From Flavobacterium silvaticum (lineage in GTDB: Bacteria; Bacteroidota; Bacteroidia; Flavobacteriales; Flavobacteriaceae), in assembly GCF_012911565.1 (NCBI RefSeq), contig NZ_JAAMPU010000099.1, forward strand, positions 1 through 64,000: a stretch of DNA of 64,000 bases, written 5' to 3'. Shown one piece after another: positions 16,399 to 25,484 of the stretch. The notes beneath the pieces are model-generated. The model searched no databases. It saw only the letters and a program-made list of their open reading frames with translations, and was not told where the DNA came from. The translations under genes were made by a program, and so were the position numbers. Numbering within the stretch: the first letter of the stretch is position 1; every line of letters begins with the position of its first letter.

Positions 16399-16425
16399 AC
16401 GGTTAACGGTTAATGGTTGACAGTT
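16395..16425 (+). repeat. Heptamer array C (degenerate)
   Basis: Units GGTAACG, GTTAACG, GTTAATG, GTTGACA, GTTGGG. Same heptamer as arrays A and B but more diverged. Located between mvaD and tspO. Confidence 0.7.
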
Positions 16426-16495
16426 GGGCGATGGAAAGTATCGGGCGATCTAAGCCTTTGTTTGCCATAAACCCTGTAATCCAATACTGTCTTCC

Positions 16496-16503
16496 TATCT
16501 TCG
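16496..16503 (+). promoter_or_regulatory. -7-like element TATCTTCG for tspO
   Basis: One mismatch to TAnnTTTG, 24 bases upstream of the tspO ATG at 16528. It directly precedes the heptamer-like tract at 16508-16524. Confidence 0.4.
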
Positions 16504-16507
16504 CAAA

Positions 16508-16524
16508 ACAGTTATCCGTTAGCC
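16508..16524 (-). repeat. Heptamer-like tract D
   Basis: Plus strand CAGTTATCCGTTAGCCC; on the minus strand this reads GGGCTAACGGATAACTG, related to the inner end of array B. It is inverted relative to array C. C and D together could mark a second, now empty, element. Confidence 0.45.
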
Positions 16525-16527
16525 CAA

Positions 16528-17004
16528 ATGAACAAATACATAAAAATCCTGATAATGCTCGCCACCTGCCTGGGTGTTGGTTATATTTCCAGTGTCGCTA
16601 CCCAAACCAGCGTCCATACGTGGTTTCCGACTTTAATAAAGCCATCGTTCAATCCACCGAATTACCTGTTTATGCCGGTATGGACAACACTTTATGTTTT
16701 TATGGGAGTTGCGGCCGGTTTGGTCTGGGCACGAATCGATTTCCAACGCGAAGATGTCAAAAAAGCACTGTTGTATTTCTTTATCCAGCTCGCCTTGAAT
16801 GCGGGTTGGTCGTTGCTTTTCTTCGGTCTCAAAAATCCGTTTCTGGCACTCGTGGAAATCGTCCTGTTGTGGCTCATGATCTATGAAACCTTCTACAAAT
16901 TTGTCCGGATCAGTAAATATGCGGGTTGGTTGTTTGTACCTTACATTTTATGGGTCAGTTTTGCCTTGATACTCAATGCGTCACTTTGGTATCTGAATAC
17001 ATAA
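16528..17004 (+). CDS. tspO: TspO/MBR family protein
   Basis: A 158-residue membrane protein with five predicted transmembrane helices, the standard TspO plan. The conserved aromatic-rich stretches are present: WFPTLIKPSFNPPNYLFMPVWTTLYVFMGVAAGLVW, then ALNAGWSLLFFGLKNP and the final WVSFALILNASLWYLN. TspO proteins bind porphyrins and are linked to tetrapyrrole homeostasis and oxidative stress. The gene is divergent from mvaD, with heptamer arrays C and D between them. Confidence 0.93.
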   Translation: MNKYIKILIMLATCLGVGYISSVATQTSVHTWFPTLIKPSFNPPNYLFMPVWTTLYVFMGVAAGLVWARIDFQREDVKKALLYFFIQLALNAGWSLLFFGLKNPFLALVEIVLLWLMIYETFYKFVRISKYAGWLFVPYILWVSFALILNASLWYLNT

Positions 17005-17062
17005 TACCATAAACACTGATAATTTCGACGATTGCCTTTGGAAAACACATATTACCTAAAAC

Positions 17063-17099
17063 AAAAAATCCGCTCCGGAATTACCAGAACGGATTTTTT
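17063..17099. terminator. Bidirectional intrinsic terminator
   Basis: AAAAAATCCG (17063-17072) pairs with CGGATTTTTT (17090-17099); the 17-base centre has further partial pairing. It lies between convergent tspO and the T9SS protein gene and works on both strands. Confidence 0.85.
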
Positions 17100-17117
17100 A
17101 TTTGAAGATCGTTCAAA

Positions 17118-19178
17118 TTACTGTACAATCAGTTTCTTAATTGTTTTCAGGTTCATGTCTGCCGATATTTCCATCAGATAAACTCCTTTTGAAAGTTTCG
17201 AAATGTCGAGGTTCAGTTGTGAAGAGCCATTTCCGTCAGATGACATTACAGATTTTCCAACCATATCGATGATGTTCAACTTCCGGATTATGGTATTGTT
17301 CGATGTCTTGACTGATACATATTGAGAAGCCGGATTCGGATATAACAAAACATTTTCGGAATTCAAATCCGCAGTGCTTAATTGCTCCACGAATTCCGTT
17401 TCAAAGGTATTGGTCACGATCTCCGGGTTCGTGTCGAAGTAAATTTCGGCTACATTCGGGATGATGTCACCCACTGTAAAACCCGGATTCAGTTTGACTT
17501 TATACGTTACAAAACCGTGGCTTAACGGATCGTTCTGGCTTTCATAGGGCAAATTGATGTGGTCGAACCGGAATGTCAGCTGATTCCCGATTCGCTCCGC
17601 CTGATAGTCATGGCTTGCCGAAACAACACGTAAACTTTCGGGATCAATCTGTGCGTCGAGCGTATTCTCAAGACGAACATCCATAGCCTGTGCATTTCCG
17701 GTATTCTGGAAGCGGATGGTATAATACAGGTAATCGTCTGCAGTGAAATCATCGATGTCTATCTGAGGCCCGTGCGCTTCGGCAATATCGTTCGGGTCAT
17801 AAGACGCAACGATCGACTGGGTTACGGAATACACATTGTCGTTTGGCATGTCATCAGATGATGCAAGAGAAACACTGTACTGTACAGGCTGCCCGATAGA
17901 AACGGTCGGAATAGAAGGCACATTCAGGTAAACATCCACATCATGCTGCTGGAACGGATCCAAATCATAGTCGATGCTGAAACCTCCGCCGGGCAACGGA
18001 TAAGGAGGAACCGTATAAGTCACGTTCAAGGCGGGATCTGAAGTAAAATGTAGCGTACCGCTCATTTGCGTATTCCCTGTGTTGGCATAATGTACGATAA
18101 TACGTTTGCTTGTTCCGGCATTCGGATAGGCTCCGGCGTAAATCGATACTTCCATGTTGGAAAGCGGGTTGGCGGCAACAATAGGAAAATAAACCGGAGT
18201 GACACCTGTTATGGCAATATTGGTCTGTGTAGACGGAGCGGTGAAATTCGGAGCGAATTCGGGATCTATGGTAAATGAAACGTTGTAGGTTTCAAACGGA
18301 TTTGCCGCAGTTACCGCATAGCCGTTACCGGAATAAAAAGGAAAAACCTCGTTACCGCTGGCCGAAGTGATTTCGTAGGTTCCTTTGGTGAAGAATTCTT
18401 CAGAAGCATCCTTCGTGCCGTTGGCGTTGGCATCAAAATAGGCGAACAGCTCCAGTGAATTCAATGGCGGTCCACAAGTTACATTAGCAATCCAGCCTGA
18501 AGCGGTAGTATTTGAAAAGTCGCTGCGGAACCTGAAGGTAAGGCAGCCATCTATAGAACTTGATGAGAATGGCCCCGGAATTACGTTACCCCAAAATCCG
18601 CCTGAAAGTCCGCCAGGAACATTGCCTGCCACGTTATCACTGGCAATCTGTGGGGCAGAAACCGTGTTGCCGTCGAATACATAAAGTGCATCGAAATACG
18701 TTTCCACATTAAATTCATTGAACGTTACGGTAACAACATCTCCGGGAGATTCAGGACAAATAGTTATGGTCTCGTCTGAATTTGGCGCATAGTTTCCCAT
18801 AGGCCCGCCAGAGTCAGCATATGTCCCGCCGCAACCCGCGTAAGATAAGGTACAAGCTGAACCACATGAAACCCAGGGAGTAGATTCTGAGCCACAAATT
18901 CCTTTGACATAAAAATCGTAACAGGTATTCCAGTTGAGATCTGCAATAGTAAAGACTGTTGTGGTGCTGAAATAACCCGGAACGGTAGCTTCATCTGGCG
19001 AAGGAGATCCAGCCAGAACAACATAGATGCCCCATTGGTCAGACGCGCCTTCAGAAGCCCAAGACAGTGTCGCAGTGAATTGGGTATAATTGACGACAGA
19101 TCCTGCGGTAGGCGGCAAGCACTGCGAATATCCCAGAATTGAAAATAGCGATATAAGTAACAATAATTTCTTCTTCAT
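17118..19178 (-). CDS. T9SS-exported protein with fibronectin III, CUB-like and conserved C-terminal domains
   Basis: A 686-residue secreted protein with a signal peptide (MKKKLLLLISLFSILGYSQ). An FN3-like domain (about 20-110) is followed by a CUB-like domain (GGTYADSGGPMGNYAPNSDE, then DALYVFDGN). A long central beta region leads to the SYDPNDIAEAHGP segment with YLYYTIRFQNTGNA, a DUF7619-type block common before T9SS tails. The C-terminus (LYPNPASQYVSV...KGVYLMEIS...KLIVQ) is a type A sorting domain, so it should be secreted by the type IX system and fixed to the cell surface or released. Its upstream neighbour at 19188 shares the last two domains. Confidence 0.88.
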   Translation of the reverse strand: MKKKLLLLISLFSILGYSQCLPPTAGSVVNYTQFTATLSWASEGASDQWGIYVVLAGSPSPDEATVPGYFSTTTVFTIADLNWNTCYDFYVKGICGSESTPWVSCGSACTLSYAGCGGTYADSGGPMGNYAPNSDETITICPESPGDVVTVTFNEFNVETYFDALYVFDGNTVSAPQIASDNVAGNVPGGLSGGFWGNVIPGPFSSSSIDGCLTFRFRSDFSNTTASGWIANVTCGPPLNSLELFAYFDANANGTKDASEEFFTKGTYEITSASGNEVFPFYSGNGYAVTAANPFETYNVSFTIDPEFAPNFTAPSTQTNIAITGVTPVYFPIVAANPLSNMEVSIYAGAYPNAGTSKRIIVHYANTGNTQMSGTLHFTSDPALNVTYTVPPYPLPGGGFSIDYDLDPFQQHDVDVYLNVPSIPTVSIGQPVQYSVSLASSDDMPNDNVYSVTQSIVASYDPNDIAEAHGPQIDIDDFTADDYLYYTIRFQNTGNAQAMDVRLENTLDAQIDPESLRVVSASHDYQAERIGNQLTFRFDHINLPYESQNDPLSHGFVTYKVKLNPGFTVGDIIPNVAEIYFDTNPEIVTNTFETEFVEQLSTADLNSENVLLYPNPASQYVSVKTSNNTIIRKLNIIDMVGKSVMSSDGNGSSQLNLDISKLSKGVYLMEISADMNLKTIKKLIVQ

Positions 19179-19187
19179 AGCATGTTT

Positions 19188-21722
19188 TTACTGGATAATC
19201 AGTTTTTGTGAAGATATTTTTTTGCCTTGATTTGATAATTCAATCATATATAATCCGACGGATAATTTAGAAACATCTATGGTGAAATTATCCGAAGCGG
19301 AATTTTGGAGTTGCAAGACCTTTTTTCCGACAATATCGTAAATGGAAACTTCATCAATCTGGTTATTTCCGATGTTGACGTTGACTACTGATTTTGCCGG
19401 GTTCGGATAGATTTTCACGGTTGAATTTTGAGAGTCGGCCACAGATAAATCGACCGTGAATTCCGTGTTCCAGGTGTTCGTGTCAATTGCCGCATTCGTG
19501 TCAAAATAAATGGCAGCATTAGCCGGAATGATGTCATTTGCTTCGATTCCGGGTTTTGTCCGGATACGATACGTGACATAACCCTTGCTCGCATCTTCAC
19601 TTTCGAATACGCCCGGCAAATAAATAGGGTTAAAAATAAAGGTCAGTGAAGCACCGTTCCGGATCAGTTCGAAATTGTGGCTTGAGCCGATAAGTTCTAT
19701 GGACGATGAATCCAATTTTCCATCAAGAATAGATTCTACACGAACTTTATTCGCATGTGCCGTTCCGAGGTTCTGGAAATGGATTGTGTAATACAGATAG
19801 CTTTCCTGCACAAAACCGGCAATCGGGATTTCCGGTCCATGCGTTTCTTCGATTGAGTTCGGGTCGAAGGAATTCACGACCACATCATTTCCGGTGAATG
19901 TGTCGTTGGCCAAAGTATTGTCGCCAGAAACACTTATCGAAGCCGTTGCTGACAGGACATCGCCCATATCTACCGCAGGTACATCGGCAACCAATAAACC
20001 TACCGGAATTTGTATCGATGCCAAAGGCGCCAGATCAGATACCGTATAGGTGAAACCTGTTGCGGTTTGGGTTCCGAAAGGCAAATCTGTTAGGGTAGTC
20101 AATGCATCTTTTGTAAAAGTGACTGTTCCCGATGCCGTGGTTTGCCCGAAATTGGTCACCGTAATCAGTTTGGTATATTCCAAAGCAGGTTTAGCCGGAG
20201 AAAACGGACTAGTCATGAAAATACCAAAATCGGTAACGTTCGATACCGGAGTGATCGGATAAAGCAATGTTGTGGTTCCGCTGCCGGAAACAATATTTAC
20301 GTCGTTAAAAAGTACCGGAGTTGCAGTGTAATAACCGGCGACAGATGGATTCATGACATACCCAAAATCATAGGTATTGGAAGGATTACTTTCATAGAGC
20401 GTATACGTTCCTGTCGGAGCATAGACCTGGTCAACAATTCCGCTATTATTTTGTTCTACCGAAAAAGAACCCTGGTTGAAATACGGTTCGTCTTCTTCTT
20501 TTGATCCATTGCTGTTGGTGTCAACAAAAGCCTGTATTTTGATACGGTCGTTGCATTCGGGCAAACCGGACTGGAAACTTCCTTCTTCTATGAACACAGC
20601 CGAATCCATGATAGTGTCGCCATAATCCGCAATAGCCAGCTTAATGCGATATACATGTCCCGGAATTACCGAAGATGAAGCCGTCATTTTGGTTGTCAAT
20701 CCGTTGAAATTAGTAGCTGACAATTGACCCTCAGGAGAGGCATTAGCCGTGTACGATCCAAAGAAATCAGGGTTTGAACTGGGGCAGCCCGGGTTGTTAT
20801 CGGAATTCCTGATAGTAAGTACAGATACCGGAGTCATCGTTCCCGGAACTACCGCCAGGTTAACCGTAGGATCTGCGGTGGTAAGGTCTTTCAGGAAAAA
20901 ACCGAAAATGTCTCCATAATTACATTGGTATGTTCCATATTCTTCCGAAGCAAAAATGAAATTGAATGAAAACGAATCGGATTGGCTCACGAAATCAAAG
21001 CTGAGTGTCGCCGCATCATGTAGTGATTGCATAGCGCCGGAATTGCTTGCAAGTTCATCCAGATCCGGATCAGATCCCAAGCCAGAAGAATTCCATTGCT
21101 CTGTAGTATTAGGTCCAGTTGCCGTCGTGACTTTTCCGGTGCTTATGATAATTCCGGAAGTCATGTCGAAATTACTGCCCGCATTCGTGAAATATCCTAT
21201 ACTCGAATTCGCATTTGGAGAGAATCCATTCGCTGTTACGTTGCTGGTCACGAAACACGGATTGTTGATCAGTATGTCGCTTACCAATTGCTGGGGCGTA
21301 AAAGTGGTGGTATTGGTACTGATGAAATTGGATGATGGTGTAGCCGGAGTATTGAAGGTTACCGGGGCCGACCAGTCGCTTTCCTCGGCGGGCATACAAA
21401 CAGATTTGACACGAACAGATACATTGCTGTTCGGAGCAACATTACTTACCGTAAAGTCGGTCTGGGTTGAGGAATACGTCGAGATATTTGTATTTCCCAA
21501 TGCATCGGTCACAATTACTTCAATATACCATTGGGTCGCCGACCCGTTCTCCTGCCAGCTTATCTGGGCGTTCGTGCCATCCGGAAGGAGTAAAGCCGAT
21601 ACATTAGTCGGTTCCGGGCAAAGCAGTGTGAGGGCAAAATGAGTGTCTTCCTTGGAATTTGCTGCAATTACAGCCAGTGTCTGAAAAGCCGTTAGGACCA
21701 GCAACAACGTAATTTTTTTCAT
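19188..21722 (-). CDS. T9SS-exported protein with FN3 and choice-of-anchor L domains
   Basis: An 844-residue secreted protein. After a signal peptide (MKKITLLLVLTAFQTLAVIAA) comes an FN3-like domain (about 36-125), then a choice-of-anchor L domain (LVSDILINNPCFVTSNVTANG through ASEEYGTYQCNYGDIFGFFL, about 145-385), a prealbumin-like stretch, the SFDPNSIEETHGP/YLYYTIHFQNLGTA block, and a type A sorting tail (IYPNPAKSVVNVN...QKLIIQ). It shares plan and C-terminal sequence with the gene 9 bp downstream, suggesting old duplication with exchange of the middle domain. Likely surface or matrix protein; ligand unknown. Confidence 0.88.
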   Translation of the reverse strand: MKKITLLLVLTAFQTLAVIAANSKEDTHFALTLLCPEPTNVSALLLPDGTNAQISWQENGSATQWYIEVIVTDALGNTNISTYSSTQTDFTVSNVAPNSNVSVRVKSVCMPAEESDWSAPVTFNTPATPSSNFISTNTTTFTPQQLVSDILINNPCFVTSNVTANGFSPNANSSIGYFTNAGSNFDMTSGIIISTGKVTTATGPNTTEQWNSSGLGSDPDLDELASNSGAMQSLHDAATLSFDFVSQSDSFSFNFIFASEEYGTYQCNYGDIFGFFLKDLTTADPTVNLAVVPGTMTPVSVLTIRNSDNNPGCPSSNPDFFGSYTANASPEGQLSATNFNGLTTKMTASSSVIPGHVYRIKLAIADYGDTIMDSAVFIEEGSFQSGLPECNDRIKIQAFVDTNSNGSKEEDEPYFNQGSFSVEQNNSGIVDQVYAPTGTYTLYESNPSNTYDFGYVMNPSVAGYYTATPVLFNDVNIVSGSGTTTLLYPITPVSNVTDFGIFMTSPFSPAKPALEYTKLITVTNFGQTTASGTVTFTKDALTTLTDLPFGTQTATGFTYTVSDLAPLASIQIPVGLLVADVPAVDMGDVLSATASISVSGDNTLANDTFTGNDVVVNSFDPNSIEETHGPEIPIAGFVQESYLYYTIHFQNLGTAHANKVRVESILDGKLDSSSIELIGSSHNFELIRNGASLTFIFNPIYLPGVFESEDASKGYVTYRIRTKPGIEANDIIPANAAIYFDTNAAIDTNTWNTEFTVDLSVADSQNSTVKIYPNPAKSVVNVNIGNNQIDEVSIYDIVGKKVLQLQNSASDNFTIDVSKLSVGLYMIELSNQGKKISSQKLIIQ

Positions 21723-21759
21723 CGGTACGGATTTGTATTGGAGTTAGGTGCCTGAAACT

Positions 21760-21767
21760 CAAATATA
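21760..21767 (-). promoter_or_regulatory. -7 promoter element TATATTTG
   Basis: Exact TAnnTTTG box on the minus strand, 37 bases upstream of the ATG at 21722. A TTG lies 15 bases further up, a little close. It probably drives both T9SS genes. Confidence 0.45.
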
Positions 21768-21793
21768 CATAAATCCTGTTTCCAAAAGAAATG

Positions 21794-23005
21794 TTAAATC
21801 GACAGGGATTTGGCCGCGATGAATCCGCCAGTCCACGCATTCTGGAAGTTGAATCCGCCCGTAATCGCATCGATATCAAGTATTTCACCGGCAAAGAAAA
21901 TCCCGGGAAGCAGCTTGCTTTCCATCGTCTTGAAATTGACTTCCTTTAGATCGATTCCGCCTGCGGTCACAAATTCTTCCTTGAACGTACTTTTGCCATT
22001 TACGCTGAATTTGGCCGATGTCAATGCCGTTGCAAGTGCCTGCAATTGTGCTTTATTCATATCGGCCCATTTCAATTCAGATGAGATCTGTGCCGATTTC
22101 ACGATGCTTTCCCACAACCGGTTCGGAAACCCAAACGGAGATTTTGAACCTACCGATTTTTTGGGCTGATCTGATTTTATCGACTTCAAAATCGTTTCGG
22201 CTTCTTCTGAATCCGCATGGTCTAACCAGTTGACGGTAATCCCGAACTGATAGTTTTTATCGGCCAGTATCCGCGCACCCCAAGCCGATAATTTCAATAT
22301 CGCCGGGCCGCTCATTCCCCAATGTGTAATCAGCAATGGGCCGCTCGCTTCGAGTTTTGTTCCGTTCACCATAACTGATGCCTGGGCAGAAACGCCGGGT
22401 AAATCCTTGATTCGAGTATCGTTTATGTTGAATGTAAAAAGAGATGGAACGGCAGGCACAATCGTGTGTCCGAGTTCGTGCAGCATGTCCCAGATTTTTG
22501 GGTTGCTTCCGGCTGCGATAAGGATTTTGGATGCTTTGAACTGGTCTTGCGGGGTTTCGATTTTCCATCCGTCAGTAGCATGAAAAAGGGATTGCACGCT
22601 TTGTCCGGTCAACACTTCGATACCGTATTTTTGGGTTTCAGTTATAAAGCAATCTATTATGGTTTGGGATGAATCGGTGACCGGAAACATACGTCCATCT
22701 TCTTCGATTTTCAGGTTGACGCCCCGTTTTTCGAACCACTCGATCGTATCGCCTGAGCAAAAAGTGTGGAACGGGCCGCGCAGTTCTTTTTCGCCTCTTG
22801 GGTAGAATTTGACAAGTTCGTTCGGTTCAAAACAGGCATGGGTCACATTACAGCGTCCGCCGCCAGAAATACGCACTTTGGTCAGTACTTCCCTTCCGCG
22901 TTCAAAGATTGCGATTTTGAGTTTTGGGTTGATTTGAGCCGTGTTTATCGCCGTGAAAAAACCCGCAGCGCCGCCCCCGATTATGATGACATCGTACTGT
23001 TTCAT
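21794..23005 (-). CDS. NAD(P)/FAD-dependent oxidoreductase, HI0933/BaiN type
   Basis: A 403-residue flavoprotein. The N-terminal Rossmann motif VIIIGGGAAGFFTAINTA binds FAD, followed by VRISGGGRCNVTHACFEPNE, the hallmark of the HI0933 family, and C-terminal TAGGIDLKEVNFKTMESKLLPGIFFAGEILD with AITGGFNFQNAWTGGFIA. Related proteins include BaiN, proposed to reduce bile-acid dehydro-intermediates; the substrate in environmental bacteria is unknown. Its start overlaps the stop of the phosphodiesterase gene by 4 bp. Confidence 0.9.
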   Translation of the reverse strand: MKQYDVIIIGGGAAGFFTAINTAQINPKLKIAIFERGREVLTKVRISGGGRCNVTHACFEPNELVKFYPRGEKELRGPFHTFCSGDTIEWFEKRGVNLKIEEDGRMFPVTDSSQTIIDCFITETQKYGIEVLTGQSVQSLFHATDGWKIETPQDQFKASKILIAAGSNPKIWDMLHELGHTIVPAVPSLFTFNINDTRIKDLPGVSAQASVMVNGTKLEASGPLLITHWGMSGPAILKLSAWGARILADKNYQFGITVNWLDHADSEEAETILKSIKSDQPKKSVGSKSPFGFPNRLWESIVKSAQISSELKWADMNKAQLQALATALTSAKFSVNGKSTFKEEFVTAGGIDLKEVNFKTMESKLLPGIFFAGEILDIDAITGGFNFQNAWTGGFIAAKSLSI

Positions 23006-23676
23006 AATCTGTCGGGAAAATCGGTTATGATGCCATCGACTCCAAAAGATTTCATTCGTTCCAAATCCTCAAATTCATTGACGGTCCACGTGTAAACCTT
23101 GAAGCCGAGTTGTTGCATATTGGTGACATTCTCTCTTGTAAGCAGATGAAAATACGGATGGATTGCAGTCGCTTTTATGGTTTTGGCAAAGCCGATGGCG
23201 AGATCCAGGTCGGTTTCCGTAAGCACGCCGAGCGGAATCTGTGGCATTTTATCGTGAATGTACTGAAGTGCGCTCCAATCGAAACAGGAAACCAGGTATT
23301 GATTGTAATCGGCTCCGTTTGAAACCAGATCTGTCAGTAATTCAATGACAGGTACGACTGTTTTTTCGGTCTTCAATTCAATGTTTATAAAACAGTTGGT
23401 TCCGATGAAATCGAGTGCCTCCCGAAGCGTCGGAATAGGATGGAGGCCGTCTACATTCAATGCTGCAATCGCTTTGGAATCGAAACTTTCGATGTGTCCG
23501 GATTGTCCTGTGAGCCTGTCGGTCGTTTCGTCGTGGAATACAATCAGTTCGCCATCTGACGATAAATGGACGTCCAGTTCGATGCCATCGGAACCCATAT
23601 CGATAGCCATTCCAAACGCCGCGATTGTGTTTTCAGAAGTGTGGCCTTTTGCGCCGCGATGTGCGATTTTTTTCAC
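23002..23676 (-). CDS. Glycerophosphodiester phosphodiesterase family protein
   Basis: A 224-residue cytoplasmic-type GDPD. The N-terminal HRGAKGHTSENTIAAF motif with SDGIELDVHLSSDGELIVFHD contains the metal and catalytic residues (HRG, E/D pairs, final HD). It hydrolyses glycerophosphodiesters to glycerol-3-phosphate and an alcohol. The start is GTG at 23676, because an upstream ATG is out of frame and the HRG motif begins only six residues in. An exact TATCTTTG box at 23682-23689 leaves 5 bases before the GTG, so the message is probably leaderless. Confidence 0.9.
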   Translation of the reverse strand: MKKIAHRGAKGHTSENTIAAFGMAIDMGSDGIELDVHLSSDGELIVFHDETTDRLTGQSGHIESFDSKAIAALNVDGLHPIPTLREALDFIGTNCFINIELKTEKTVVPVIELLTDLVSNGADYNQYLVSCFDWSALQYIHDKMPQIPLGVLTETDLDLAIGFAKTIKATAIHPYFHLLTRENVTNMQQLGFKVYTWTVNEFEDLERMKSFGVDGIITDFPDRL

Positions 23677-23681
23677 ATCGG

Positions 23682-23689
23682 CAAAGATA
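23682..23689 (-). promoter_or_regulatory. -7 promoter element TATCTTTG, leaderless start
   Basis: Exact TAnnTTTG on the minus strand, 5 bases from the GTG start at 23676. Transcription should begin at or next to the start codon. Confidence 0.5.
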
Positions 23690-23697
23690 ATCGTTAA

Positions 23698-25353
23698 TTA
23701 TTTGAGTTCGAGAAGTACGAAGTTGAATTCAGAATCGATGGTCGCATACCCATATTTCACAGTAGATTGTTTCCCTGAATAGGCATCGCGCAAAACAGTC
23801 CCATCTTTGAAAACAGAGGAAACCTTGAGTTTTTTGACACCCATTGGCATGTCCAATCCCATTACGACCCGATCTTTTACCTTGCCATTGTCAAAGCCAC
23901 GGCTGAAAACATAAGGAGCATCGGCGATTTTGTGATGCACGCCCGCTCCGATAGCAACGTGTTTTTTTCTGAAATTCCCTAGTTTTTGCCAATGTGCCAG
24001 GACTTCGGCTTTTTTAGGATCGGCTTTGATTTCGTCCCAATTCATGTTGGAACGCAATGTCGCGTCTCCAATCGTTCTTTCTACGACCAGGCTTCTGTCG
24101 GTTTCATCACCGTAATAAATCTGGGAAATCCCGGGGCTTAACAATAACTTGGTTCCGGCTTCAATACCCTTTTCGCGTTTGGCATCGAACGGTTCACCAT
24201 CATCATGTGAAGAAATATAGTTGAGCACGCTTTTGCCTTCGAGTTCGTTGTTGAGCTTGTCCGAGTATTTTGCAAAAATGGTTTCGTAGTCGTTCTTAGC
24301 ATCCCATTTGAACTGGAAATTGATGAGATTGTTGAAGCCGTTCTCGAAATAATTGACCTTCCTGTCTCCAAAATCATAAAATTTTCCGCCATCGATCCCG
24401 TAGCCATAAACTTCTCCTATGGTGTAGAAATCATTGTCGTCGAGTACTTTTTCAGGATTTCTTTTTTTCCAATCGGCGAATGCGATATTGCATTGTGTCT
24501 TGAATTCGGCCCACACGCTTTCGCCAATGTGCTTGGCTGTATCACAACGATAGCCATCGATTCCATATTTGCGGATGTAATCCGTAAGCCATTTGATGAG
24601 GTAATACCTCGGGGCACGCGGATAACCTGTCATTTTGAAAAAGTCATCAAGCTCTTTCATTTGCTGGTCATACCGGCCTTCTTTTTTCCATTTTTCGATA
24701 AGGAAATCCGGCAGTTTGACTTCGTTATTACTTTCGGTCAATACATCAGGCAAGTTGGTTACGAGTGTACATGCTGTAGTATTATCGTAGGTCTTGTAAT
24801 CGCAATTTGGTCCTGTCCGAACCCAATCATCCGGCCACACGGTATCTGTCGGAGTGACCGGGCCGGTATGGTTCATGACGCCGTCGAGCAAAACCCGTAT
24901 GCCGTGTGCGTGTGCCATTTCAATCATTTCGACGAGGTCTTTTTCCGTGCCGAAATTCGGGTCGAGTTGTGACCAGTCGCGTGTCCAGTATCCGTGGAAA
25001 CCATAGGTAAATCCGGAACCTTCGTCGACTCCGTCATGTATCTGCTCCACAATCGGGCTCAGCCAAATGGCATTGATGCCGAGTTTGTCAAAATAGCCTT
25101 CGTGTATTTTCGCTGTGATTCCTTTAATGTCGCCACCTTCAAAACCACGCAGTTTTCCGGTAGGTTTGTTTCGGTCGAAATGGACATCGTTGGATAGATT
25201 TCCGTTGTTGAATCTGTCAGTAAGTAAAAAATAGAGATTGGCTCCTTCCCAGATAAACGCTGATTTTTCAGGTTTTGGTTGTGCCTTGGTTTGTGCGATC
25301 GTTGCGGTGCTCATGGTAAGTAAAGCGGCAAATGCGGCGATATGTCTTTTCAT
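23698..25353 (-). CDS. Alpha-amylase family glycoside hydrolase (GH13), exported
   Basis: A 551-residue GH13 enzyme. A longer frame opens at 25428, but the ATG at 25353 gives a good signal peptide (MKRHIAAFAALLTMSTATIAQ). The (beta/alpha)8 barrel shows DGVMNHTGP (region I), DGYRCDTAKH with nucleophile Asp271, GEVYGYG with Glu314, and SSHDDGEP with Asp384. It acts on alpha-1,4 glucans or maltodextrins. No lipobox or T9SS tail, so a periplasmic role is likely. It is the last gene of the maltodextrin locus on this strand. Confidence 0.9.
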   Translation of the reverse strand: MKRHIAAFAALLTMSTATIAQTKAQPKPEKSAFIWEGANLYFLLTDRFNNGNLSNDVHFDRNKPTGKLRGFEGGDIKGITAKIHEGYFDKLGINAIWLSPIVEQIHDGVDEGSGFTYGFHGYWTRDWSQLDPNFGTEKDLVEMIEMAHAHGIRVLLDGVMNHTGPVTPTDTVWPDDWVRTGPNCDYKTYDNTTACTLVTNLPDVLTESNNEVKLPDFLIEKWKKEGRYDQQMKELDDFFKMTGYPRAPRYYLIKWLTDYIRKYGIDGYRCDTAKHIGESVWAEFKTQCNIAFADWKKRNPEKVLDDNDFYTIGEVYGYGIDGGKFYDFGDRKVNYFENGFNNLINFQFKWDAKNDYETIFAKYSDKLNNELEGKSVLNYISSHDDGEPFDAKREKGIEAGTKLLLSPGISQIYYGDETDRSLVVERTIGDATLRSNMNWDEIKADPKKAEVLAHWQKLGNFRKKHVAIGAGVHHKIADAPYVFSRGFDNGKVKDRVVMGLDMPMGVKKLKVSSVFKDGTVLRDAYSGKQSTVKYGYATIDSEFNFVLLELK

Positions 25354-25484
25354 TGATTCAAAAAAATTTACGCCGTCTGTCGGAAGCGAAAGGTACGAAA
25401 TTTCGGTCGTTTGATTTTTAACCGACACATTTCATTTTGTACGATTTCCATCAGGTACGGCCTCCGAAAATAAGGATTTTTGTC

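Noticed and set aside
20956-21642. 228-codon plus-strand open frame opposite a T9SS gene
   Set aside because: Antisense to the FN3/choice-of-anchor L coding region; composition mirrors that gene and no family resemblance is seen.
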